Assembly: GCF_016834655.1 (NCBI RefSeq)
Contig: NZ_JAENHP010000009.1
Coordinates: 124,001-188,000 of the forward strand
From: Paractinoplanes ovalisporus
Lineage (GTDB): Bacteria > Actinomycetota > Actinomycetes > Mycobacteriales > Micromonosporaceae
Length of the DNA stretch: 64,000 bases
Direction of reading: 5' to 3'
A program made the translations under genes and the position numbers. The first letter of the stretch is position 1; every line of letters begins with the position of its first letter. Under the pieces are notes generated by a model. The model did not search any database. It was given only the letters and a program-made list of their open reading frames with translations, and was not told where the DNA came from. This document shows positions 8,049 to 15,729 of the stretch, one piece after another.

Positions 8049-8229
8049 GTCGGCCCTGCTTACAGCTCGTTTTGTCAGCCCTGCTTACAGCTTGCCTTGG
8101 TCAGCCCTGCTTACAGCTTGCCTTGGTCAGCCCTGGTCACAGGTTGTCGGTCAGCCCTGCTTACAGGTTGTCGGTCAGCCCTGCTTACAGGTTGTCGGTC
8201 AGCCCTGCTACAGGTTGTCGGTCAGCCCG
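8049..8229. repeat. Tandem array of 23-26 bp units overlapping the 3' end of the TetR gene
   Basis: Seven consecutive units start at 8049, 8074, 8100, 8126, 8150, 8174 and 8198, with a partial eighth at 8221. The core is GTCAGCCCTGCTTACAG followed by a variable tail (CTTGCCTTG in units 2-3, GTTGTCG in units 4-7). Unit 7 has lost one T. It contains the stop and last codons of the minus-strand TetR gene, so the array seems to have grown outward from that gene's 3' end. It fills the space between two convergent genes. Confidence 0.93.
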
Positions 8230-8951
8230 ATCAGGAACGCCGCGCCGCGCATCTGGAACTCGAAGAAGCCGCGCCGGTCCTCCTCGACCGACTTGTTGAG
8301 CTGGCCGAACAGCTCCGAGCTGACCGCGCCGCTCAGGTGCAGGAAGGCGGACAGGGCGGCCGCGACCGCGCGGGGTGGGGTGCCCGCGGCGTAGTTGTCG
8401 GCCACCACGCGCAGCTCCTCGGCGAACTGCCCGGTGATCGGCGGCCGCTCGGCGATCCGGCCACTGTCGTAGGCGCTCTTCACGATGTCCGCGATCAGCA
8501 GGATCACCCGGGTGGCGGGGCCGATCGTGTCCTGCGGCGCCTGATAACCCGGAACCGGGCTGCCGTAGATCAGCGCCCACTGGTGCGGGTCGGCCAGGGC
8601 CCATTCCCGTACGGCGTGGGTGGCCGCCAGAAATCGGTCGAGCTCGGTCTTGCCGTTCTGCTCCGCCGCCTCTTTTCCGGCCTCTTTTCCTGTCGCTTTT
8701 CCGGCCGCACCCTGCGCGGCTTGCTCGGCCGCCTCGCCCAGTGAGTTGTAGGCGTCGATGATCATCGCGGTCAGCAGCTCGTCGCGGCTCGCGAAGTACC
8801 GGTAGACCGCCGACGAGGCCATCCCCATGTCGCGGGCGACCGCGCGCAGCGACAAGTTCGCCCCGTCCGTGGCCAGGTGACGGCGGGCCACGGCCTTGAT
8901 CTCGTCGGTCATCTCGGCCCGGACGCGGGCACGTACTCCGGAGGCGCTCAT
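8208..8951 (-). CDS. TetR family transcriptional regulator
   Basis: A 247-residue repressor-type protein. The N-terminal helix-turn-helix (about residues 15-60) reads VARRHLATDGANLSLRAVAR then MGMASSAVYRYFASRDELL, the classic TetR DNA-binding signature. The ligand domain contains a Lys/Glu/Ala-rich insert (about residues 78-96) and ends GLTDNL, with the last codons lying inside a tandem-repeat array. The ATG at 8951 is chosen because the HTH then lies at the usual distance from the start. It is transcribed divergently from an NAD-dependent epimerase/dehydratase-like gene. Two similar palindromes lie in the shared 102-base promoter region, so it probably represses itself and that gene. The inducer is unknown. 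Confidence 0.9.
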   Translation of the reverse strand: MSASGVRARVRAEMTDEIKAVARRHLATDGANLSLRAVARDMGMASSAVYRYFASRDELLTAMIIDAYNSLGEAAEQAAQGAAGKATGKEAGKEAAEQNGKTELDRFLAATHAVREWALADPHQWALIYGSPVPGYQAPQDTIGPATRVILLIADIVKSAYDSGRIAERPPITGQFAEELRVVADNYAAGTPPRAVAAALSAFLHLSGAVSSELFGQLNKSVEEDRRGFFEFQMRGAAFLIGLTDNL

Positions 8952-8972
8952 GCGGACCAGTGTGCCATAACG

Positions 8973-9038
8973 AGAGCAGTGCTCTTGCTTTTTGACGGCG
9001 CGCGTGGGAACGTTGTTCTCAACAGAGAGCGGTGCTCG
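8973..9038. promoter_or_regulatory. Divergent promoter region with two TetR-type operator candidates
   Basis: A perfect 13-bp palindrome AGAGCAGTGCTCT lies at 8973-8985. A closely related imperfect copy AGAGCGGTGCTCG lies at 9026-9038, just before the ribosome site (AAGGAGAA) of the plus-strand gene. Both sit between the divergent TetR and oxidoreductase genes. Binding by the TetR protein is inferred. Confidence 0.6.
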
Positions 9039-9053
9039 CAAAGGAGAACAGCA

Positions 9054-9983
9054 ATGTCGACCCACGTCATCGTCGGTTCCGGTCCGATCGGCTCGTCCGT
9101 CGCCCGTCTCCTCGTCGCCCGCGGCGACCAGGTCCGCATGGTCACCCGCAGCGGCCGGGGCCCGGCGCACCCGCAGATCGAGCTGATCGCCGCGGACGCC
9201 TCCGACGCCCGCCGCCTGACCGAGATCGCCCAGGGCGCCGAGACGATCTACAACTGCGCCAACCCGAAGTACACGGAGTGGACGAAGCTCTGGTTCCCGA
9301 TGAACGACGCCATGATCGCCGCGGCCAAGGCAGCCGGCGCGGTCTACGTGATCACCGGAAACCTCTACGTCTACGGCCCGCAGCCCGGCGGGCACATGAC
9401 CGAGAACAGCCCACTCGCCGCCGTCGGCCGCAAGGGCCAGGTGCGGATCAAGATGTGGCGCGACGCGCTGGCCAGCGGCGTCCGCACGGTCGAGGTGCGC
9501 GGCTCCGACTACATCGGCGCGGGCGCCGTCGGCGTCTTCTCGTACAGCATCCTGCCCGCCGTCAACGCCGGCCGGGCCGCCTGGGCAACCGCCGACCCCG
9601 ACCTGCCGCACAGCTTCACCTACACCGGCGACATGGCGAACACGATGGTCACCCTCGCCCACGACGAGCGGGCCTGGGGCAAGGCATGGCACGCGCCCAC
9701 GGTCCCCGCGATCACGATCCGCGAGCTGGCCGACCGCTACTGCGACCTGGTCGGCAAGCCCCACCTGACCATGCACAAGCTGCCGCGTTTCGTGATGCGG
9801 ACGGCCGGCCTGGTGCACCCGATGTCCCGCGAACTGGCCGAGATGGACTACCAGTTCTACCGGCCGTTCCACATGGACAGCTCACTGACCGAGCGCACCT
9901 TCGGCCTGCAGCCCACCCCCATCGAGGTCGGCATCCGCGAAACAGCCGAAGACGCCAAGGCCATCGCCGCCCGAACGATGTGA
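9054..9983 (+). CDS. NAD(P)-dependent epimerase/dehydratase-like oxidoreductase
   Basis: A 309-residue short-chain-dehydrogenase-fold protein. The dinucleotide-binding motif HVIVGSGPIGSSVARLLVARG starts at residue 4. The N-terminal half continues as an atypical SDR, with an NCANPKYTEW loop and YVITGNLYVYGPQPGG in place of the canonical YxxxK neighbourhood. The YVYG tyrosine lacks the usual lysine three residues later, which suggests a non-catalytic or altered family member. The ATG at 9054 follows AAGGAGAA by 5 bases. It is divergent from the TetR gene and likely controlled by it, which hints at a detoxification or secondary metabolite role. Substrate not identifiable. Confidence 0.78.
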   Translation: MSTHVIVGSGPIGSSVARLLVARGDQVRMVTRSGRGPAHPQIELIAADASDARRLTEIAQGAETIYNCANPKYTEWTKLWFPMNDAMIAAAKAAGAVYVITGNLYVYGPQPGGHMTENSPLAAVGRKGQVRIKMWRDALASGVRTVEVRGSDYIGAGAVGVFSYSILPAVNAGRAAWATADPDLPHSFTYTGDMANTMVTLAHDERAWGKAWHAPTVPAITIRELADRYCDLVGKPHLTMHKLPRFVMRTAGLVHPMSRELAEMDYQFYRPFHMDSSLTERTFGLQPTPIEVGIRETAEDAKAIAARTM

Positions 9984-10270
9984 TGCCCGGCGCCGGTTCT
10001 TGGGGGTGGCCGTCGTTTCCCCGTCGGCATTCAGGAGTGGCCGCCGTCTCGCCGGTTCGCGGGGCGGCGGCTGCGTCGCTGGCTCTTGGAGTGGCCGCCG
10101 CATCGCCGGTTCTACGGAGCAGCCGCCACCTCCCCCGCCCGCCCAGGGAAGTACGGCCGACCTTACGCCTTGTCAACCCGTAGAAGTGGGTTATCCACAG
10201 GGGATCAGAAGACTCACAGCCGGCCCGATGCTTCTCGGCCGACGGCATTGAGCTCGCGTTTAACTACGAC
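9984..10270. other. Gene-free intergenic stretch with degenerate GC-rich repeats
   Basis: First half of a 579-base space between convergent genes. From about 10008 to 10130 the motif GAGTGGCCGCCG...TCGCCGGTTC recurs imperfectly two to three times. A single TTATCCACA, identical to a DnaA box, lies at 10191-10199 without companions. No convincing gene or terminator was found. Confidence 0.5.
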
Positions 10271-10562
10271 GCTCGGCGCTTCACCACAGCGCTCGGCGCT
10301 TCACGATGACGCTCGGCGCTTCACGATGACGCTTGGCGCTTCACGATGACGCTTGGCGCTTCACGATGACGCTTGGCGCTTCACGATGACGCTTGGCGCT
10401 TCACGATGACGCTTGGCGCTTCACGATGACGCTTGGCGCTTCACGATGACGCTTGGCGCTTCACGATGACGCTCGGCACTTCACCACAACGCTCGGCACT
10501 TCACCACAACGCTCGGCACTTCACGATGACGCTCGGCGCTTCACCATGACGCTCTTGGTGAC
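10271..10562. repeat. 20-bp tandem repeat array, 14 full copies
   Basis: Units of exactly 20 bp start at 10271 and recur every 20 bases to 10550, with a truncated copy at 10551. The seven central units (10331-10470) are identical, GCTTGGCGCTTCACGATGAC. The outer units carry shared substitutions (GCTCGGCACTTCACCACAAC type), a pattern expected from expansion at the centre. It abuts the stop codon of the minus-strand gamma-glutamyltransferase gene. The unit is not a multiple of three and lies between convergent genes, so it is unlikely to be coding. Confidence 0.95.
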
Positions 10563-11954
10563 TCACAGGAGCAGGCCGACGCCGCCGCGGCGAGGGTCGC
10601 CGGCCGCGCCGGCCTGGCCGACGGCGGTCACCCCGCCGAAGTAGTGGTTCAGGCCGGGCCACTGCTTGATCTGCCAGCCCGCGGCGGCCAGCGCCCCGAG
10701 CTCGTCGCGCGGATAGCCCGGCTCGACGTGCACGGTGTCGTCGACGACGTGGAAGCGCGGCCGCCCGATCGCCTCGCCCATCTCGAGCCCGTCGGCCAGC
10801 ACACCGAGCAGGGTGTCGACCAGCGCCGTACGGATCCGGCTCGCCCCCGCCGACCCGGCCGCCACGGCGAGGTGGCCCTCGGGGTCGATCACCACCAGTG
10901 GGCACATGTTGGACGACATCCGCTTGCCCGGCTGCATGTCGTCGGTGACCAGCTCACCCTCGCCGAGCATGGAGTTCAGGTTGATCCCCAGCCCCGGCAG
11001 CCAGACCCCGGCCCCCAGCCCCAACGTCGTCGTGATCACGCAGGCGTTGCCGTCGGCGTCGACCACCGAGACGTTGGTCGTGTCCCCGATCTTCTGCCGC
11101 CCCTGGTCACGCAGCGCGGAGGCGACACCGACGGCCCGCCCCGGCCGGGACAGATCATCGGGCAGCCCGGCGATCGTGTCGACCGTACGGTTCATGTCGT
11201 GGCGGGCGAGCACCCGATGCCCGGCCATCATCGCGTGATCGACCGGCGTCTCCAGCACCCGGTAATCGGCCAGGTCACGCGGCCCCAGACAGCCTCCGGC
11301 GGCACGTACGGTGTCGACCATGATCTCGGCATAGTCGCCCGTGTAGAAGATCTGTGGCCCGGCCTCGGCCAGTCGCGCCATCGCGGTACCGAGTCCATCG
11401 TGGAACAGCAGGTCACCGCCCTTCAGCTGGCGGCCATTCGGGGTGTAGACGGCGGCGCCCTCACCCCAGGCCAGCGCCGGGGCGCAGGAGTCGAGCGTCC
11501 GGGCGTGGGCGGCCGGCACCGGGACGCCGTCGCGCGCCAGCTCGACCGCCGGCGCCACGACCTCAGCCCACGGCAGCCGCCCCCAGCGCCGATGCACCTC
11601 GCCGCAGCCCGCCGGCACTCCGGGAACCGCGACGCTCGCCCCGCCGATCGAGTAGACCTGCGGCATCCCGCCGAAGAAGACGTCGACCGCCACCATCGGA
11701 CCCGGCTCACAGTCACCGTCGGTGCCCGGCACGGAGACGAAGAAGTCGAGACAGGTGACCTCACCGGTGGCCGCGTCGAAGTACGTCGCGAAGCCGCCCC
11801 CGCCCAGCCCGGTATAGATCGTCTCGGCCGCGCAGCAGGCCAGCACCGCTGCGACCGCGGCATCCGCCGCCGTTCCGCCGTCCCGCAGGATCCGCTGCCC
11901 GGCCCTGGCCGTGGCCAGGTGGCTGGCGGCGACCCCGGCCGCAACCTTTTTCAT
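10563..11954 (-). CDS. Gamma-glutamyltransferase family protein (Ntn hydrolase)
   Basis: A 463-residue protein of the gamma-glutamyltranspeptidase family, which transfers or hydrolyses gamma-glutamyl groups. The opening AAGVAASHLATARAGQRILR and GTAADAAVAAVLA match the family N terminus. The self-processing threonine region is DTTNVSVVDADGNACVITTT, followed by GINLNSMLGEGEL and the GSAGASRIRTALVDTLLGVL substrate loop. I see no signal peptide, so it is probably cytosolic. It is shorter than E. coli Ggt (580), like many soluble actinobacterial members. I prefer the ATG at 11954. The ATG at 12005 would overlap the divergent MFS start by two bases, and neither has a strong ribosome site. A tandem array lies immediately past its stop. 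Confidence 0.85.
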   Translation of the reverse strand: MKKVAAGVAASHLATARAGQRILRDGGTAADAAVAAVLACCAAETIYTGLGGGGFATYFDAATGEVTCLDFFVSVPGTDGDCEPGPMVAVDVFFGGMPQVYSIGGASVAVPGVPAGCGEVHRRWGRLPWAEVVAPAVELARDGVPVPAAHARTLDSCAPALAWGEGAAVYTPNGRQLKGGDLLFHDGLGTAMARLAEAGPQIFYTGDYAEIMVDTVRAAGGCLGPRDLADYRVLETPVDHAMMAGHRVLARHDMNRTVDTIAGLPDDLSRPGRAVGVASALRDQGRQKIGDTTNVSVVDADGNACVITTTLGLGAGVWLPGLGINLNSMLGEGELVTDDMQPGKRMSSNMCPLVVIDPEGHLAVAAGSAGASRIRTALVDTLLGVLADGLEMGEAIGRPRFHVVDDTVHVEPGYPRDELGALAAAGWQIKQWPGLNHYFGGVTAVGQAGAAGDPRRGGVGLLL

Positions 11955-12003
11955 CTGGCGAAGCGTAGGCGGGATCACATGATCGTGGTTACCATCCGCG
12001 TTC

Positions 12004-13338
12004 ATGACGACCGCTGATCCCACTCCCGGAGTACGGTCGGCGGCCGCCCTCCCACGTCGTGTTTTGGCGGGATATTCCCTAGGTTCGCTGGTCACGGGTG
12101 CCTTCGGCACCGTGCCGGGTTTGCTTCTGCTGCCCTATCTGACCGATACGTTAGGTGTCGCGGCTGGCGTGGCGGGCCTCCTCGTGCTGCTGCCGAAAGC
12201 GTGGGACGTGCTCGTCAATCCGGTCGCCGGCCGGATCTCCGACCGCCGCGGTGACCGGCGTCCGTTCCTGCTCACCGGTGGACTGCTGCTGGCGGTCCTG
12301 TTCGCTGCGATCTTCGCTGGCCCCGTGCGCAGCGGCCCCGGCGCCGGCGCTTACGTGGCGCTCGCCTTCCTCGCCGCCGCCACCGCGTACGCGTTCTTCC
12401 AGGTCCCCTATGTCGCCATGCCGGCCGAGCTCACCGACGGCTACGCCGAGCGCACCCGCCTGATGACCTGGCGTGTCGCCGTGCTGGCGCTGGCCATCCT
12501 CATCTCGGGCGCCCTGGCCCCGCTCGTCGTCGAGCAGACCGGCGGCGGCATCGCGGGTCACCGCTGGTCGGGCGTCTTCGTCGGCGCCCTCATCGTGGCC
12601 GGCACGCTGGGCGTCTATTTCGGAACCCGCGGCGCCGATTCCCGCTCGGTGGAGGCGGTCGAGCCCGACCTCCGCACTCAGCTGCGGGTCGCCGCCGCCA
12701 ATCGTCCGTTCCGCGCACTGCTCCTCCTCTGGATCGTCCAGGCGGTCGGCATCGGCACGATGCTGGCCGGCGTGCAGTACTTCGCCGACCACGTCGTCGA
12801 ACGCGCCTCCGGCGCCACCTTCCTGTTCGCGGCCTTCGTCGGCCCCGCCCTGCTGGTCATGCCCCTCTGGACCCGGGTCGGCAACCGCTTCGGCAAGCCC
12901 GCCTCTCTGGCCGCCGGCTCGCTGCTCTTCGCCGCCGGCGCCCTGGCCCTGTTGAGCGCGCCGGCCCTGCCACCCGCGGCGGTCTATCTGATCGTCGCGG
13001 TGATCGGCGTCGGTTACGCCGGTCAGCAGGTCTTCGCGATGGCGATGCTGCCGGACTGCATCGCCTATGACACCGCCCGCACCGGCCGCCGCCAGGCCGG
13101 CGTCTTCACCGGCCTGTGGACCGCCGGCGAGACCCTGGGGCTGGCGCTGGGCCCCGGCCTTTACGCCCTGATCCTCCAGCTCTTCGGCTATGTCTCCTCC
13201 TCGACCGGCGAGGCCGCCCAGCAGAACGACACCGCCCGCTTGGGCGTGCTGCTCGGTTTCACCGTCGTCCCGGCCCTGCTCGTGGGCGCCGCCGTCGTCC
13301 TTCTCCGCTCCTACCGAGACGTGATCCGCCACCCCTGA
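12004..13338 (+). CDS. MFS transporter, GPH (glycoside-pentoside-hexuronide:cation symporter)-like
   Basis: A 444-residue protein with about 12 hydrophobic helices. The first loop region reads LPKAWDVLVNPVAGRISDRR followed by GDRRPFLLTGG, a GPH-family (MelB-like) signature of the MFS_2 type. YVAMPAELTDGYAERTRLMT is also characteristic of that group. Such proteins import sugars or glycosides with H+ or Na+. The substrate is unknown, and no sugar-metabolism genes are adjacent. It is divergent from the gamma-glutamyltransferase gene with essentially no spacer between the alternative starts. The 3' end, including the stop codon, is duplicated downstream. Confidence 0.85.
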   Translation: MTTADPTPGVRSAAALPRRVLAGYSLGSLVTGAFGTVPGLLLLPYLTDTLGVAAGVAGLLVLLPKAWDVLVNPVAGRISDRRGDRRPFLLTGGLLLAVLFAAIFAGPVRSGPGAGAYVALAFLAAATAYAFFQVPYVAMPAELTDGYAERTRLMTWRVAVLALAILISGALAPLVVEQTGGGIAGHRWSGVFVGALIVAGTLGVYFGTRGADSRSVEAVEPDLRTQLRVAAANRPFRALLLLWIVQAVGIGTMLAGVQYFADHVVERASGATFLFAAFVGPALLVMPLWTRVGNRFGKPASLAAGSLLFAAGALALLSAPALPPAAVYLIVAVIGVGYAGQQVFAMAMLPDCIAYDTARTGRRQAGVFTGLWTAGETLGLALGPGLYALILQLFGYVSSSTGEAAQQNDTARLGVLLGFTVVPALLVGAAVVLLRSYRDVIRHP

Positions 13339-13403
13339 CCGCAGCGCCTCCGCTCCCGCTCGGGTCGCTCCGCGGGGCTCGCGCTGATCCGCCACCCCTG
13401 ACC
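13322..13403. repeat. 19-bp direct repeat copying the 3' end of the MFS gene
   Basis: TGATCCGCCACCCCTGACC occurs at 13322-13340 (spanning the MFS stop codon) and again, unchanged, at 13385-13403. The spacer is 44 bases. The rest of the 13339-13598 interval shows no gene. Confidence 0.85.
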
Positions 13404-13598
13404 ACAACGGCTCGCGCTCTCACCTGGCGACTCCTCTCATCGCGCGCTTCCCATCGGATGTCGCCTGGGCCGGGCCCAGCTCGGGCGACCGCCACAGCAA
13501 AACGCATGCCGGCGCCCCCGCCCAGCGCCTTTGGTACTGGGTCGAGGCCCCACCTTCGGCGGTCCTCCGGGCCCGCGGCCTGGGATAGCGTGATCGGC

Positions 13599-15113
13599 AT
13601 GTTGGAGGCGCTGCCCGAGAAGGGCGTTCCGGGGGAGCAGATCCTCGCCGAGCTGCGCGAGTTGCGGGCGGCCGACCTGCCCACGCACGGCGGCCGGCTG
13701 TTCGCCTATGTCTACGACCCGGCGCTCGACGGCCTCGACGAACTGGCCCGCCAGGCTCACGCGATCTCGGCACACGTCAACGGCCTCGACCCGACCGCCT
13801 TCCCGTCCCTGCTGGCGATGGAAAACGCCCTCGTCGGAGCGGCGGCGCGGCTCCTGGGCGGCGACGAAGAGACCAGAGGCAGCGTCACCAGCGGCGGCAC
13901 CGAGTCGCTGATCCTGGCAGTCAAGGCCGCCCGCGACTCCCGCCCCGAGCTCGCCACCCCGCGCCTGGTGATCCCGTCGACCGCCCACGCCGCCTTCGCC
14001 AAGGCCGCCCACTATCTGCGGGTCGCGCTCGACGTCGTCCCGGTGGGCGACGATCTGCGTGCCGATCCGGCCGCGACGAGGGCCGCGATCACCGCCGACA
14101 CCGTGCTGGTCGCCGCGTCCGCCCCCTCGTACGCCCACGGGGTCGTCGACCCGATCCCCGAGCTCGCCGCGATCGCCGCCGAGCGGGGCGTGCGGTTCCA
14201 TGTGGACGCGTGTTTCGGCGGCTGGGTGCTGCCCTACCTGCGACGCCTCGGCGCCGACCTGCCCGCGTTCGACTTCGGCGTCCCCGGCGTCACGAGCATC
14301 TCGGTCGACCTGCACAAATACGCGTACGCGCCGAAGGGCGTCTCGCTCTTGCTGCACCGCGACGAGGCTCTGCGCCGGCCGCAGTATTTCGCGTACGCAG
14401 GCTGGCCGGGCTACACGATGATCAACCCGGTCATCTCGTCCACCCGCTCAGGCGGCCCGATCGCGGCCGCCGTGGCCACCCTGCGCCACATCGGCGACGC
14501 CGGCTACCTCGAGCTGGCCCAGCAGACCCGCGCCGCGGTCGCGACCCTGGCCGAGGCGGTGCGGCAGACCGACGGCGTGCGGCTGTTCGCCCCGCCCGAG
14601 ACCACCGTCGTGTGCCTGTCCACAAGCAGGCACGCGCGCGACGGTTTCGAGGCGGGCGACGACTCCACGAGCAGGGCCGCAGGCGACGGTTTCGAGGCGG
14701 GCGTCGACCTGTTTGTGCTGGCCGACGAGCTTGCCGCGCGGGGGTGGCATACGCAGCCCCAGATGGCGTACGGGGAAATGCCCGCGACCATCCATCTCAC
14801 CGTGACCGCCGCTGTGGCTGCGACCGTCGGCGAGTTCGCGCTCGACCTGGCCGACGCCGTGGCCGCCGCTCGGGCGAAGGGCCCGGCCGACCTGCCCGCG
14901 CCCCTGCTCGAGGCGGCCGCGGCGCTGACACCCGAGATGGTCACGCCCGAGCTGATCGCCGGCCTGGCCGACGGCCTGGGGCTGGGTGGCGGCGACTTCA
15001 CCCGCATGGCCGCGGTGAACTCGCTGCTCAATGTCGCCCCGCCGCCCCTGCGCGAGGCGCTGCTCACCGGCTTCCTGAGCCTGCTCCAGCGCCCCGCCCC
15101 GCCGACGGAGTAG
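13599..15113 (+). CDS. Pyridoxal-phosphate-dependent decarboxylase / sphingosine-1-phosphate lyase-like protein
   Basis: A 504-residue fold-type I PLP enzyme of the group II decarboxylase superfamily. Key elements are SVTSGGTESLILAVKAARDS (cofactor phosphate region), HVDACFGGWVLPYLRR (aspartate to the pyridine nitrogen) and the Schiff-base lysine in SVDLHKYAYAPKG at about residue 240. The SVDLHKY and YAGWPGYTMINPVIS motifs are closest to sphingosine-1-phosphate lyase-like aldolases, so cleavage of a phosphorylated amino alcohol is possible. Amino acid decarboxylation remains the alternative. A 15-residue tandem duplication (residues 341-370) is inserted after TTVVCL. ATG 13599 or GTG 13590 could be the start. 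It lies 9 bases upstream of nuoB, so transcription may be shared. Confidence 0.8.
   Translation: MLEALPEKGVPGEQILAELRELRAADLPTHGGRLFAYVYDPALDGLDELARQAHAISAHVNGLDPTAFPSLLAMENALVGAAARLLGGDEETRGSVTSGGTESLILAVKAARDSRPELATPRLVIPSTAHAAFAKAAHYLRVALDVVPVGDDLRADPAATRAAITADTVLVAASAPSYAHGVVDPIPELAAIAAERGVRFHVDACFGGWVLPYLRRLGADLPAFDFGVPGVTSISVDLHKYAYAPKGVSLLLHRDEALRRPQYFAYAGWPGYTMINPVISSTRSGGPIAAAVATLRHIGDAGYLELAQQTRAAVATLAEAVRQTDGVRLFAPPETTVVCLSTSRHARDGFEAGDDSTSRAAGDGFEAGVDLFVLADELAARGWHTQPQMAYGEMPATIHLTVTAAVAATVGEFALDLADAVAAARAKGPADLPAPLLEAAAALTPEMVTPELIAGLADGLGLGGGDFTRMAAVNSLLNVAPPPLREALLTGFLSLLQRPAPPTE
14619..14708 (+). repeat. In-frame 45-bp tandem duplication inside the PLP decarboxylase
   Basis: Bases 14619-14663 and 14664-14708 encode STSRHARDGFEAGDD and STSRAAGDGFEAGVD in the same frame. 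The copies are diverged, so the duplication is not recent. The segment lies where family members normally have a short surface connection. Confidence 0.88.
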
Positions 15114-15122
15114 GTTGACGTC

Positions 15123-15719
15123 GTGGCCGGTCTGCCAGGAGTGCTCGGGGAACCCATTCGGTTCGTGCTGAACTGGGGGCGGCGTTACTCGCTCTGGGTG
15201 TTCAACTTCGGGCTCGCGTGCTGCGCGATCGAGTTCATTGCGTCGAGCATGAGCCGGCACGACTTCATGCGCATGGGTGTCATCCCGTTCGCCCACGGTC
15301 CGCGCCAGGCCGACCTCATGGTCGTCTCGGGCACGGTCACCGACAAGATGGCTCCGGCGATCAAGCGGCTCTACGACCAGATGCCCGAGCCGAAATACGT
15401 GATCTCGTTCGGCTCGTGTGCGAACTGCGGCGGCCCCTACTGGGATTCGTACTCGGTAACTAAGGGCGTCGACCAGATCATTCCGGTCGACGTCTACGTC
15501 CCGGGCTGCCCGCCTCGGCCCGAGGCGCTGCTGCACGGCATCCTCCGCCTCCAGGAGAAGATCGCCGCCGAGCAGGCCGGGCCGGGGGGCGTGCCGCGGC
15601 CCGACCCGCTGGCCGCGCAGACCGCCGGGGCCGCGCAAACCGCCGGCGCCGCGAAGACCGCCGAGGCGGCGGCATTGACTGCCCCGATGGTGGCTCCGCC
15701 ACGTGCAAGTGGGGACTAG
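15123..15719 (+). CDS. nuoB: NADH-quinone oxidoreductase subunit B (second-type complex I cluster)
   Basis: A 198-residue subunit that binds the terminal iron-sulfur cluster N2 near the quinone site. The four ligands are present at C33, C34, C99 and C129 (ACCAIEF, GSCANCGG, VPGCPPRPE). Residues 1-145 match the family. A C-terminal low-complexity tail of about 50 residues contains the repeated unit AAQTAG. The GTG at 15123 starts 9 bases after the PLP decarboxylase stop. No nuoA precedes it, and the next gene is a DUF2252 protein rather than nuoC, which is unusual. Confidence 0.93.
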   Translation: MAGLPGVLGEPIRFVLNWGRRYSLWVFNFGLACCAIEFIASSMSRHDFMRMGVIPFAHGPRQADLMVVSGTVTDKMAPAIKRLYDQMPEPKYVISFGSCANCGGPYWDSYSVTKGVDQIIPVDVYVPGCPPRPEALLHGILRLQEKIAAEQAGPGGVPRPDPLAAQTAGAAQTAGAAKTAEAAALTAPMVAPPRASGD

Positions 15720-15729
15720 TCTCCGCACT

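Noticed and set aside
8952..9872. N-terminal extension of the TetR gene through the divergent oxidoreductase gene
   Set aside because: The HTH domain requires the start at 8951; the extra part is antisense to a well-supported gene.
10191..10199. TTATCCACA identical to a DnaA box
   Set aside because: A single copy without companions, dnaA/dnaN genes or an AT-rich unwinding region; expected by chance at this scale.
10271..10562. CRISPR array
   Set aside because: The 20-bp units are contiguous with no unique spacers and no cas genes nearby.
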